From contig NZ_LR027574.1 in assembly GCF_900605015.1 (NCBI RefSeq), forward strand, positions 450,479-514,478: a stretch of DNA of 64,000 nucleotides, given 5' to 3'. Shown one piece after another: positions 26,611 to 34,715 of the stretch. Within the stretch, counting starts at the first letter, position 1. Every line of letters starts with the position of its first letter. The notes under the pieces are model-generated. The model was not told the origin of the DNA. It worked only from the letters and a program-made list of their open reading frames with translations, and ran no database searches. This DNA comes from Olsenella sp. Marseille-P4559. Lineage in GTDB: Bacteria > Actinomycetota > Coriobacteriia > Coriobacteriales > Atopobiaceae. Made by a program: the position numbers and the translations under genes.

Positions 26611-27681
26611 TCATCCGCAGCGGCCTTGGGAAAAACCGTAAAAAACCGTAATGTAGCTCTCGAAGAACCTGCCATACTCGGTTTGGTCCACCACATACCC
26701 CAGATAGCCGTCGACATAGCCACACACCAGCACGGGGACGGGCGAGGCATCTCTCAGCTGCTCTCCAAAAGAGAAGACAACCTCGGAGGGAACAAGGGTA
26801 AGTCTCACGCACCCAAGGTCAGCCAGAGTAACTGAGACGTCAAGGCGTATTCGGGGTATTGCCAGTTTTGCCTCAACCATACCAAGCATCTGGCGAAGGT
26901 CATCCGCGCGGGCGGCAATGCCGGAAGTCTTGGCAGCAGCGGGTTCTTTGAGGAGATTAGTGAGCGTGCGTTGGGCGGAGAGGAGCGCCTCGTCCTCTGC
27001 CGGCACGTAGTCGAGGTGGACCGGAACATCCTGAATTCCGTTGAGCGCTATCGGGGCGGGCTGCAGCGTTGCCGCGGCAAAGCGCCGGGCAATCTCTCCG
27101 CCAATGCGTTCAACCCCGTCGAAGCCCTCCCCGCGTCGCGTGAACCTCGTGCTTGAATCACCGGCGTCGCCAACGAGGACAACCGCTTGAGAGCCCCTGA
27201 GCGCCTCGCACTTCTCGCGAGGAGCTCCCACATAATCCGTGGAAAGTAGGTGGTTCTCGCCATGGAGCACAGTGGGATGACAGGCAACGTGAAGGATGTC
27301 GATACGCTGGGAGCCGTCATCCGGGGCAAAGCTGAGAACGGTTCCGATTGTATCGCAACCTGCGCCAGCGCCGTTGCGGTTGGTGAAGAGGCCAGAGAGG
27401 TCGCACGTGCCAAAACGTGCCGTTACGTTTCCCCGGCTTGCCTGCTGAGACATACACTTCTCGGCACAAGCGACCATCGCGTCAAGAAGAGCCTCGATGA
27501 ACGAAGGGTCTGGCGGACATCCTGGGTCTGCGAGCTTGCTCACCTTTGGGCCCGAATGGGTGTGGACTGTGGCAACATGCACGCTATCTTTGGGAAGACC
27601 GGTGTACGAGGCAATTGCCTGGCGCGCCTTCTCCGCGAGCGACAGTTCGAGAAAGAAAACGTCCGCAACGCAAAGCGCATC
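26611..27681 (-). pseudogene. 5'-truncated neutral ceramidase-like protein
   Basis: An open frame of about 356 codons with no plausible early start. It reads straight from the PTS stop codon at 27682-27684 into VFFLELSLAEKARQAIASY and then VHVATVHTHSGP, the interior of a neutral/alkaline ceramidase-like domain; CHPTVLHGENHLLSTDYVG is a second family segment. About the first 60 residues of the usual domain are missing. The only usable start, GTG 27582, lies inside the conserved core. Family members hydrolyse ceramide-like amides. It looks like a relic created by a deletion. Confidence 0.6.
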
Positions 27682-28370
27682 TTAGGCTGCCTTTGTCGCC
27701 GTTTGCTCAACGCTCTGCTCGGTTGCATCGCCCTTGCTTTCAAATCCAAAGACGAGCACGAGCACAAGCGCGACGACAAAGCTTACGGCCGCCTCGGCAA
27801 GGAACCATGCAATAGGTGTAAACGAGGCAAGCGTGAACACGTTGACCAGGAAGTTGAAGACAATGAGCTGAACGTTGCCAATACCGCCAACGGCTCCGCC
27901 AATCGCGCCGGCCACAACGACCATGGGGATGAGTTTGCGGTCCCTCATGATGACACCGTAGATGAGGGGCTCGTTGACGCCCGAGAGAATGCCGGAGATG
28001 AGATACGAGCCAACGAGGATCTTGTAGCTCTTGTCCTTGGTGCGCAGGAAGACGCCAAAGCTCACGCCAAGACACGCAAAGACGCTGGCTGCGGCAAGAG
28101 CAAAGATTGGGTCTCCCCCGTTTGCGTTGAGGTTTGCAAGGATGATGGGAATGATTGCCCAGTGCACGTCAAAGATAACGAGAAGGCCCCAGAACCCGCC
28201 CATCACGATGCCGGCGACAACCATGTTGGCGCTGACGAGGTAGTTGATAGCGGCACCTGCGCCATTCGCGACGGCGTTGCCGATGGGGCCGAGGACCAGC
28301 ACGGTGAGGGGTACCATCACGGCCAGGTCAATTGCGGGGACGAGGAAGCTCCGCAGGTTCTTGGCTAGAT
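27682..28370 (-). pseudogene. PTS EIIC fragment (C-terminal half, cut by IS)
   Basis: The frame encodes about 230 residues of a PTS sugar permease EIIC of the glucose/sucrose/beta-glucoside superfamily: LVPAIDLAVMVPLTVLVLGP, then SGVNEPLIYGVIM, the conserved substrate-region motif. The N-terminal half of EIIC and any EIIB domain are missing, because the frame runs into the insertion-sequence end at 28370/28371. No 5' part lies on the other side of the island (beyond 32.0 kb), so the gene was deleted, not just interrupted. The stop is in frame with the next relic. Confidence 0.75.
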
Positions 28371-28421
28371 GGGGACCCCGGACGAACGGTCGGACCACGA
28401 GGTCCGGGATTGGAGTCCGGG

Positions 28422-28920
28422 ATGTACACCAAGGAGGAGAGGGAGGGGATCCTCTGGGAGTTCCACTGCAGCGGGCTGTCCGCGAGGAAGGCCTGCAGGA
28501 CGCTCCCGCCGTTCCTCAACCCAGGCAACCTCTACAGGTGGCTGCGGATGGAGGACGCCGGCGGGCTCGCCGCCCGCGAGATGCCCGACCGCCTGTCGAG
28601 GATGCACTGCTCCCACGGCGAGGGCAGCCCGAGGTACGCCGAGCGCTGGGAGCACACCTCGCCCGCCCGTGGCAGCCTTGGCCGCGAGGGCGACGGCGGA
28701 GGGGGCCCACGCTGGCGGACACCGAGGGGCACGCGGAGCAGACGGACTGGCGCGACTGGGGCCGCGACCTGCTGCCGGAGGACCCGGAGGGGCGCGCCCG
28801 CATGGCGGAGGTCAAGCTCGCCGAGGCGCTAGCGGTGTTGGACGTCCCAAAAGCACCCGGCCCTGGCTTTTTGGCCAACGCGGAGAGGTTCCTCGTTAAC
28901 GTCAATAATCTTTTCACCAG
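28422..28920 (+). pseudogene. IS3-family transposase fragment, left copy
   Basis: It starts MYTKEEREGILWEFHCSG with a helix-turn-helix-type segment (SARKACRTL), then loses frame near 28.7 kb. Another frame continues as RMAEVKLAEALAVLDVPKAP, typical of the OrfA/OrfB boundary in this family. The intact element is inserted at 28923, cutting it off. It is non-functional. Confidence 0.65.
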
Positions 28921-28922
28921 CT

Positions 28923-28947
28923 GGGACTGCGGTGGAAATCCTGGACC
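28923..28947 (+). repeat. Left terminal inverted repeat of the IS
   Basis: 25 bp, identical to the reverse complement of 30542-30566. Confidence 0.9.
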
Positions 28948-28973
28948 AAGGCAGGACCGGGAGGAACACGCAG

Positions 28974-30533
28974 ATGTACAGCAAGGAGCAGAGAAGGAAG
29001 GCCATCGAGACCTTCGCCAGGTTCGACCATAGCTACGCGGACACTGTTGCTGAGCTGGGCTATCCCACCACTTCGGCATTGCGCGGGTGGTGGAAGGAGT
29101 ACCAACTCCACGGTGACGAGTTCCTGGAGAAGAGTTGCCGCAAGCCGAAGTACCCCGACGAGAAGAAGCAGGCGGCTGTTGACTACTACCTGGAGCACGG
29201 AAAAAGCCTCACACGGACGATAAGGGCCATGGGGTATCCAAGCCGCGAGATGCTCGGCACCTGGATTGACGAGCTCGCGCCCGGCCAGAGGAAATACCGC
29301 GGGCCGAATCCCAAGAAGGGCGTTCTGCCGATGGAGATGAAGGTGCAGGCCGTGGCGGAGCTCGAGGCACGGACCGGCAGTGCCGCCGAGGTTGCCGAGC
29401 GCTACGGCGTGTCCCGCGTCGCACCCTATGCCTGGCGGCGAGAGACCCTGGGGCATAATGAGGGGAATCCCGAAGAGAAAGGGGTTCCCGTGAGCAAGCC
29501 CTACGATGATCTGCCGGATGACATTCGCGAGTTAGAGAGGATGCAGTCCGACCTGAAGGCGCAGGTCAGGAAGCTTCAACTCGAGATAGACGTGCGCCAG
29601 GCGACGCTCGAGGCCCTAAAAAAAGAACCGGGCACCGACCCGAACCGGCTGACGAACGCGGAAAAGGCGGCGATAGTCTCGTCGCTGCGTCCGAAGTGGA
29701 GGCTCAAGGACCTGCTGGCGCTGATGCAGATGGCGAAGAGCAGCTATGAATACGCGGCTGCCGCCCTGGTACGACCTGGGAGCGCGGAGCGCGCCGAGTT
29801 GAGGGCTGCCGTCATCAAAGCGTTCGACGACAGCGGCGGCACGTACGGCTACCGCAGGATCGTCGCTCAGACGGGCGCTGGGGAGTGGACCGTGCGGACG
29901 ATCATGGACAAGGAGGGCCTCGTCGCCCGCACCGCAAAGAGGAGGCGCCGCCACGGCTCCTACCAAGGTGAGATATCCGAGGCGCCGGACAACCTGCTGC
30001 GCGACGAGCGCGGGAAGCACCACTTCAAGTCCGAGAAGCCGAACGAGCTCTGGGTGACGGACGTCACGGAGTTCCGTATCCCCGCCGGCAAGTCCTACCT
30101 CTCCCCGATAATCGACTGCTTCGACGGCATGCCGATAAGCTGGACGATATCGACCTCCCCGAACGCCGAGATGGCGAACTCGTCGCTTATGGGCGCATGT
30201 GCCCAGCTCAGGGAGGGCGAGCATCCCAAGGGGCACAGCGACCGAGGCTGCCACTACCGCTGGCCCGAGTGGATCAAGATATGCGATGACCACGGCATCG
30301 TGAGGTCGATGTCGAGGAAGGGGTGCAGTCCCGACAACGCAAGGGCGGAAGGGTTCTTCGGAAGGCTGAAGATAGAGTTCTTCTACGGAAGGGACTGGAG
30401 CGGGGTTACGCTCGATGGGTTCGCGGACGTGCTCGACGCGTACCTGAGATGGTACCGCGACGTCAGGCTGAAGAGCGACCTGGGCTACAGGAGCCCGATG
30501 CAATATCGGAGGGACCTGGGCCTGATCGCCTAG
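28974..30533 (+). CDS. IS3-family transposase, single continuous frame
   Basis: A 519-residue transposase. The N-terminal part (1-190) holds two helix-turn-helix segments (QRRKAIETFARFD; VQAVAELEARTG). A coiled-coil/leucine-zipper-like part follows (about 185-225). The rve integrase core (about 340-500) has the catalytic Asp in WVTDVTEF, the second Asp in HSDRGCHYR and the Glu in NARAEGFFGRLK. Most IS3 elements split this into OrfA and OrfB joined by a -1 frameshift. Here it is one frame, yet a run of seven A (29618-29624) sits at the expected junction. GGGAGG precedes ATG 28974. Confidence 0.92.
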   Translation: MYSKEQRRKAIETFARFDHSYADTVAELGYPTTSALRGWWKEYQLHGDEFLEKSCRKPKYPDEKKQAAVDYYLEHGKSLTRTIRAMGYPSREMLGTWIDELAPGQRKYRGPNPKKGVLPMEMKVQAVAELEARTGSAAEVAERYGVSRVAPYAWRRETLGHNEGNPEEKGVPVSKPYDDLPDDIRELERMQSDLKAQVRKLQLEIDVRQATLEALKKEPGTDPNRLTNAEKAAIVSSLRPKWRLKDLLALMQMAKSSYEYAAAALVRPGSAERAELRAAVIKAFDDSGGTYGYRRIVAQTGAGEWTVRTIMDKEGLVARTAKRRRRHGSYQGEISEAPDNLLRDERGKHHFKSEKPNELWVTDVTEFRIPAGKSYLSPIIDCFDGMPISWTISTSPNAEMANSSLMGACAQLREGEHPKGHSDRGCHYRWPEWIKICDDHGIVRSMSRKGCSPDNARAEGFFGRLKIEFFYGRDWSGVTLDGFADVLDAYLRWYRDVRLKSDLGYRSPMQYRRDLGLIA

Positions 30534-30541
30534 GCCGAAAC

Positions 30542-30566
30542 GGTCCAGGATTTCCACCGCAGTCCC
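30542..30566 (-). repeat. Right terminal inverted repeat of the IS
   Basis: 25 bp, ending TTTCCACCGCAGTCCC, followed directly by the GCT target duplicate. Confidence 0.9.
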
Positions 30567-30618
30567 GCTCCGCAAACCGGGAGGTGCCGATTGCGCTAAC
30601 GTATCTTCGCCGATCGCG

Positions 30619-31050
30619 TCAGTCGCCCCCGCCGCTTCCGGCGCCCCCTCTCCCCTCCGGCAGGAGGTCCTTGATCCTGTGCGGCCTTCCCGTCATCCTC
30701 AGCACGTGGCAGTGGTGGCAGAGCCTGTCCGCCATCGCCGACGCCACCGCCGCGTCCCCGAGGACGTCGGTCCACGCCCCGATGCCGACGTTGGTCGTGA
30801 CCATCGTCGACCTCTTGCCGTACCTCCTGGAAACGAGCCGGGAGATCAGGTCGGCGCCCATCTTGCCGGCCTCGAGGCACCCGAGCCCGTCGATCGCGAG
30901 CAGCGACAAGTGCGAGCAGAGGCGCAGCCTCCGCTCGGGCGCGCCCTTCTCGGCTGCGCGCTCGAGGCCGGCGACAGCCCCTGGCAGCCGAGGAAGCGGG
31001 CGGGCCTGCGCGCCCCCGCCGCCTCGACGCCGAGGGCGACCCGGCGGGGG
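30619..31050 (-). pseudogene. IS21-type istB fragment (C-terminal part)
   Basis: The - strand encodes VALGVEAAG near 31050, then after a frameshift AAEKGAPERRLRLC, LLAIDGLGCLEAGKMGADL (Walker B region) and RRYGKRSTMVTTNVG, ADRLCHHCHVLRMTGRPHRIKD. These are AAA+ IstB helper ATPase segments. The N-terminal part with Walker A is missing. It is convergent in map terms with the recent IS and is broken. Confidence 0.6.
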
Positions 31051-31245
31051 ATGCCGGTGCGCTTCTTCCAGACGGCGACGCTGGTGCTCCAGCTCGGCAA
31101 GGCCAAGCGCGAGGGGACGCTCGACCGGCTGCTGGCGGACGTCGGCAGGGCCGACCTGATCGTCCTGGACGAGTTCGGCCACGTGCCCTTCGACGTGGAC
31201 GGCGGCCCCAGCCACCGGCTCGAGGAGTCGCTCATGCTCGGAAAG
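31040..31245 (+). pseudogene. Second IS21-type istB fragment, opposite strand
   Basis: The + strand encodes RRGMPVRFFQTATLVLQLG, KAKREGTLDRLLADVG and RADLIVLDEFGHVPFDVDG, the region between Walker A and Walker B of IstB. It has no start and no C-terminus. It begins almost exactly where the - strand fragment ends, a head-to-head join. Confidence 0.55.
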
Positions 31246-31499
31246 TCAGGAAGCCAGCGGCGTGCCCGTGACCGAACCCGAAGAAGTTGCGTGCCCAAAC
31301 CCGAAAGTTTTCCGTGACCATTTGGGGGTGGTATCGGAAATCCGTACCAGACGATGATGTCTGGAGGATGGTGCGTGCCCCCTTGGGCAGAGGGTAAGGG
31401 CGGCCGAGCCTTGCATCAAGCATGGCCTTGAGGCTACGGCTACGACACGTGAGCTGGGACATCCAGGCCGGGCGCGGCCCGTGGGGTGGCACCGGGAGC

Positions 31500-31958
31500 G
31501 GCGGGACGACGGAGGCGCGCTGGTGCTCATAGGGGCTCTTCGATGTCCCCAGGAAGCCGGCGGTCGAGCGGAGGGGCAGGCCTGTCTCCCGCCTCAATCC
31601 CTCTCCGGGCTCGCACTTGCCCCTGTCCGAGATCGAAGCCGGGTCCCACTCGCCCGCTTCTAGGTCGGCCAACACCGCCCTGAGCAGCAGGTCCTCTATC
31701 TGGTCGGGGCCCAGCCCGGCGAACGGGCCGCTCCCCGGCGGGTCGTAGGCCCCCCTCGTCGGCATGGCCCCGTCCCCTTCTCGCCTTTCCCGTCGCCGAC
31801 ACTCTACGCGGTTCCCCGGTGTAGCCGTGCGGGAGGTCGCCCGCGGCCCAGTTCTTCGCCGCCCTCCTCTTCACGCCCGCGAAGTCGGCGGCGCCCGGTA
31901 TCCGCATCCCCTCGTCGATGGCGAGCAGGAACAGCTCGACGGACTCCTTGCTGTACAT
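31500..31958 (-). pseudogene. IS3-family transposase fragment, right copy
   Basis: On the - strand it starts MYSKESVELFLLAIDEG, GAADFAGVKRRAAKNWAAG, then continues in another frame as IEDLLLRAVLADLEAG and GEGLRRETGLPLRSTAGFLG, SKSPYEHQRAS. This is the OrfA start and OrfB start of an element related to the left fragment, with at least one frameshift. The catalytic core is absent. Confidence 0.65.
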
Positions 31959-32050
31959 GCGAACTCCAATCCGGACCCTCCAAGGTCCAACTTTTCGTCC
32001 GCATCCCAAAGCGAACTCTCCAGAAGCTCAAATTCTCAAGTAAGTCCGTA

Positions 32051-32103
32051 ATGCTTCTTGACAACGATACTATGCGATGCATAGTATCGTTGTCAAGAAG
32101 CAT
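32051..32103. promoter_or_regulatory. 53-bp perfect palindrome with promoter and operator for the PadR operon
   Basis: Arms 32051-32075 and 32079-32103 are exact 25-bp complements around GAT. Inside lies ATACTATG-N5-CATAGTAT (32067-32087), a likely PadR operator. TTGACA (32058-32063) with TAGTAT (32082-32087) makes a promoter with an 18-bp spacer. By symmetry the same promoter exists on the other strand. Confidence 0.75.
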
Positions 32104-32122
32104 ACTATGTATCGCATAGTAT
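32102..32122. promoter_or_regulatory. Second PadR-type operator copy
   Basis: ATACTATG (32102-32109), five bases, CATAGTAT (32115-32122): the same 8-bp arms and spacing as the operator at 32067-32087, 35 bp away centre to centre. This repetition supports cooperative autorepression. Confidence 0.7.
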
Positions 32123-32219
32123 CCGCCTTGGCCAGGGCGACGAGTGGAGTGTCTGCGTTTCTGCAGGAGCACAGATCCCCGCCCGCATGACAGCTCCATC
32201 AACCAGGAAAAGGAGGACC

Positions 32220-32534
32220 ATGGAAACACAGCTCAAACGGGGCTTCCTTGATATATGCGTGCTTGCCGCGCTGTCGCGGGAGGATTCCTACGGCTATCAA
32301 ATAATCAAGGATGTTCCGTCGACACTTGAGCTCTCCGAATCAACGCTTTACCCCATCCTCAAACGCCTCAAGGCGCAGGGAATGCTCGAGGAGTACACCC
32401 GCGAGCATAACGGCAGGCTAAGGAAGTACTACACGATAACTGATAAAGGCCAGGCAGCCCTTCAAGACTTTGTACAGGAAGAGGCGGGCATTACTAAGAT
32501 TCTGGCCTACATCCGTGAGGGAGCGGAGTCATGA
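32220..32534 (+). CDS. PadR-family transcriptional regulator
   Basis: A 104-residue winged-helix repressor of the small PadR class: QLKRGFLDICVLAALSRED, SYGYQIIKDV, ESTLYPILKRLKAQGML and GRLRKYYTITDKGQ. AAAAGGAGGACC precedes the ATG at 32220. The stop overlaps the DUF1700 start (ATGA), the common pairing in which PadR controls a membrane protein induced by envelope stress or antimicrobials. Two matching palindromes upstream suggest self-repression. Confidence 0.93.
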   Translation: METQLKRGFLDICVLAALSREDSYGYQIIKDVPSTLELSESTLYPILKRLKAQGMLEEYTREHNGRLRKYYTITDKGQAALQDFVQEEAGITKILAYIREGAES

Positions 32535-33379
32535 GCTACGAGCAGTGGAATTCTGAGCTTAAAGAAGCCCTGCGTAAGAGGGGCGTTAGTGCAAAAGAGA
32601 TTGACCGGGCCCGCGAGTACTGGTACGAGGCATACAACGATCGCATCGAATCGGGAATGGACGAGGAGGCTGCCATTGAAGACCTTGGGAGTGTTGAGGT
32701 TGCCGCAACGTCGGTGGTAGAGAGCCTTCCGACGATCCAGCGCAGCTTCTGTGGCCTTCGCCAGAACCATGAGAGAACGGCGTTGGTTACGGTGCTTCTC
32801 GTCCTTGGGGCTATTGCCTGGGTACCAGTCGTCTTTGCCATCGCTATGCTGGCCGTTGCTGTGTATGTGCTCCTATGGAGCCTTATCCTAGCTGCGTGGG
32901 CATTTGTCGCGTCCGGCTATGTCTTTGGCGTTTCGTCGGTCATTGCGTTCATGCTTGGGGCGACATCGGGCAACTTGATTGCCGGCGCGATGGATGGTGG
33001 CGTCTCTCTCGCGCTTGGCGGTGCTGCCATTCTCCTCACTCCTCTTGCAATTCAGGTGACAAGCATCCTGTATCAGGCATCAATCCGCTTCGGTCGCTGG
33101 GTCTCCCACTTCTTCGTCCGGGTGGCAAAGGGAGAGGAAGCGGCCCCCGCCGAAGGGGGTCCACTTTCGCTCTGGTGGTCGCGTCACCCCGACACCTTTC
33201 GTGTCTTCATGGTGGTAGGGGGCATCATCTGCGGCGCAGGCCTGGCATTGGCGCTTGTCGGCCTTCTTGCCTGCGGCTTTGCACCAAACACGGTGGCTCC
33301 CCTGCCTACGGTCGATGCGGGGTTCTTGGGCAAAATCAGTTACCCGCACCTCGCGCAGGTCGTAGGATTCAGAAGCTAA
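32531..33379 (+). CDS. DUF1700 family membrane protein
   Basis: A 282-residue protein. Residues 1-60 form the typical DUF1700 helical start (EQWNSELKEALRKRGV, WYEAYNDRIESGMDEEAAI, EDLG). Five or so hydrophobic segments follow between about 80 and 180 and near 225-255. Function is unknown; membership in PadR operons points to envelope response. It overlaps padR by 4 bases. Confidence 0.88.
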   Translation: MSYEQWNSELKEALRKRGVSAKEIDRAREYWYEAYNDRIESGMDEEAAIEDLGSVEVAATSVVESLPTIQRSFCGLRQNHERTALVTVLLVLGAIAWVPVVFAIAMLAVAVYVLLWSLILAAWAFVASGYVFGVSSVIAFMLGATSGNLIAGAMDGGVSLALGGAAILLTPLAIQVTSILYQASIRFGRWVSHFFVRVAKGEEAAPAEGGPLSLWWSRHPDTFRVFMVVGGIICGAGLALALVGLLACGFAPNTVAPLPTVDAGFLGKISYPHLAQVVGFRS

Positions 33380-33402
33380 CAATGTCATGGGCAAGGGTAT
33401 TT

Positions 33403-33430
33403 GCCCGGTGGTCTCCACAGACTGCCGGGC
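33403..33430 (+). terminator. Terminator-like hairpin after DUF1700
   Basis: GCCCGG-TG-GTCT, loop CCAC, AGAC-TG-CCGGGC: a symmetric stem with one 2-nt internal loop, followed by GTTATTTAC. Confidence 0.6.
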
Positions 33431-33566
33431 GTTATTTACATTATGGTGCTTACAGGGTTGTGCGGCTTTTATGCCATATGCTATGAGTTGAGTAACATAA
33501 TTTTCGGTTCTATGGTTAGGTCCAATATCAAACGTCACATCACATATTAATCACGGGGGGAAAGCT

Positions 33567-33857
33567 ATGTACTCTGATCATCGTGAGCACCATGACCACT
33601 GCGGCCGTCACCACCATGACCACCACGGCGAGCATGGTCACGTGCACGGAGGCGCCAACGGTCACGCAGGAGATGATCCAAATCTTGTCTGCCCATGCGT
33701 AGGCGTAACCAAGACAGACATCGAGCAGGCCGTTGCCAACGACGCAAGGACGCTCGAGGACGTGGGGAATGCAACCGGTGCGGGTACGCACTGTGGCCGC
33801 TGCGTGGGCGCCGTCGAGGCATGCCTCCAGGAGACGCTTGCTGCTCAGGCGTCATAG
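33567..33857 (+). CDS. His-rich BFD-like [2Fe-2S] protein
   Basis: A 96-residue protein. The first 33 residues hold 13 histidines plus Asp and Glu, a likely metal-binding tail. The rest is a bacterioferritin-associated-ferredoxin-like domain, with Cys42, Cys44 (CPC), Cys76 and Cys79 (HCGRC) positioned to bind a [2Fe-2S] cluster. BFD proteins reduce stored iron in bacterioferritin or act in other redox modules; no ferritin gene is nearby. GGGGGG precedes the ATG by six bases. An AT-rich promoter-like region lies at 33480-33550. Confidence 0.85.
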   Translation: MYSDHREHHDHCGRHHHDHHGEHGHVHGGANGHAGDDPNLVCPCVGVTKTDIEQAVANDARTLEDVGNATGAGTHCGRCVGAVEACLQETLAAQAS

Positions 33858-33863
33858 CGCTAC

Positions 33864-34514
33864 CTATCCGAGAAGAACGCGGCGCAGCACATCAACCGTA
33901 TCTACCACAGTTGTGGCACCGGCGTCGAGAAGTTCTTCTCGGGAGCCGTAGCCATAGGTGACGCCCACAAAGCCTACCGAGGCAGCCTGTGCGCCTCGAG
34001 CGTCCTGAGCACGGTCTCCCACCATGGTGACTTCGTTCTTCTCGGCTCTCTTGTCCAACCGCTCGAGCGCTTCGTTGATCACATCGGCCTTTGCCGTGCG
34101 CTTCTCGTCAAGCGTCGCCCCTACCACCTGGTCAAAGAGGTCCGTCATCCCAAAGTGGTCGAGGATTTTGAGCACGAATGGCTCGGGCTTGGAAGAGGCC
34201 ACGCAGGTGATGATGCCAGCCTCTCTCAGTGAGCCGAGAAGCTCAACAATTCCCTGGTACGGGTGGTTCTCGAAGAGTCCAACGGTTGTGTAGCGCTCGC
34301 GATAGAGTTCGAGCGCCCTCAGCGCCTCGTTGTGCGACATGCCGGAGAAGTCCATGAACTCCTGGACGAGCGGCGGACCGATGAACACCGTGAGCGCAGA
34401 GGGGTCCGGCACCTCTCGCCCCATCTTCACGAGGGCATACTGGACGGACTTCACGATCCCCTCGCCAGATGCGGTAAGCGTTCCGTCGAGGTCAAAGAGA
34501 ACCGCCTTGGCCAC
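33864..34514 (-). CDS. HAD-family phosphatase, phosphoglycolate phosphatase-like
   Basis: A 216-residue HAD hydrolase. Motif I VLFDLDGTLT, motif II CVASSKPEPF, motif III Lys in DEKRTAKADVI, motif IV VMVGDRAQDARGA. The alpha-helical cap (about 18-80) with GREVPDP and FIGPPLVQEF is typical of Gph/PpaX/nucleotidase-like members. The GTG at 34514 follows GGGGAGGGAAC, in preference to an upstream in-frame start. It ends 6 bp from the convergent BFD gene. Confidence 0.88.
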   Translation of the reverse strand: MAKAVLFDLDGTLTASGEGIVKSVQYALVKMGREVPDPSALTVFIGPPLVQEFMDFSGMSHNEALRALELYRERYTTVGLFENHPYQGIVELLGSLREAGIITCVASSKPEPFVLKILDHFGMTDLFDQVVGATLDEKRTAKADVINEALERLDKRAEKNEVTMVGDRAQDARGAQAASVGFVGVTYGYGSREELLDAGATTVVDTVDVLRRVLLG

Positions 34515-34568
34515 GTTCCCTCCCCTGCATCGTAGCCTTTCCAAGAAGCCATGCCGCGCCGATTACCA

Positions 34569-34647
34569 GAGATTAGCTCCTTTTCTTAATCGGCTACTAA
34601 GTTTGCCCAGGTAGCCGATAGCAGTTTTAAGAAAGGGAGCTAATCTC
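34569..34647. repeat. 79-bp long imperfect inverted repeat (large hairpin)
   Basis: GAGATTAGCTCC (34569-34580) pairs with GGAGCTAATCTC (34636-34647). Inside, TTTCTTAA pairs with TTAAGAAA and TCGGCTAC with GTAGCCGA, giving about 28 bp of stem with an 8-nt bulge and a 13-nt loop. It lies between hypA and the phosphatase gene on the - strand. There is no T-run, so a simple terminator is unlikely; a structured RNA, regulatory site or small mobile element is possible. Confidence 0.7.
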
Positions 34648-34715
34648 CGCGGCGAAAAGCGCCGCACGACGAGAAGGACGAAAGCGACCTCGAGCCAGAG
34701 CTCGGGGCCGCTCAT

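Larger units (their letters stand above)
28923..30566 (+). mobile_element. Intact IS3-family insertion sequence (1,644 bp)
   Basis: It is bounded by perfect 25-bp terminal inverted repeats (28923-28947 and 30542-30566, beginning GGGACTGCGGTGG) and flanked by a 3-bp direct repeat GCT at 28920-28922 and 30567-30569, the target duplication. It carries one transposase gene. It is inserted into the older, decayed element, so it is the most recent arrival in the island. Confidence 0.9.
28370..32008. mobile_element. Decayed composite insertion-sequence island
   Basis: Both outer ends start with TGGG and share related terminal sequence in opposite orientation. The left end reads inward through GGACGAACGGTCGGACC and GGATTGGAGT into an ATG-TAC-ACC-AAG-GAG start. 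The right end, read on the other strand, has GGACGAAAAGTTGGACC and GGATTGGAGT into ATG-TAC-AGC-AAG-GAG. Between them are transposase fragments in both orientations, istB relics and one intact element. No target duplication is seen at the outer ends. The whole block replaced the 5' half of the PTS gene. Confidence 0.7.

Noticed and set aside
33387-33486. A 34-codon frame after DUF1700
   Set aside because: It has no ribosome-binding site and covers the terminator-like hairpin at 33403-33430.
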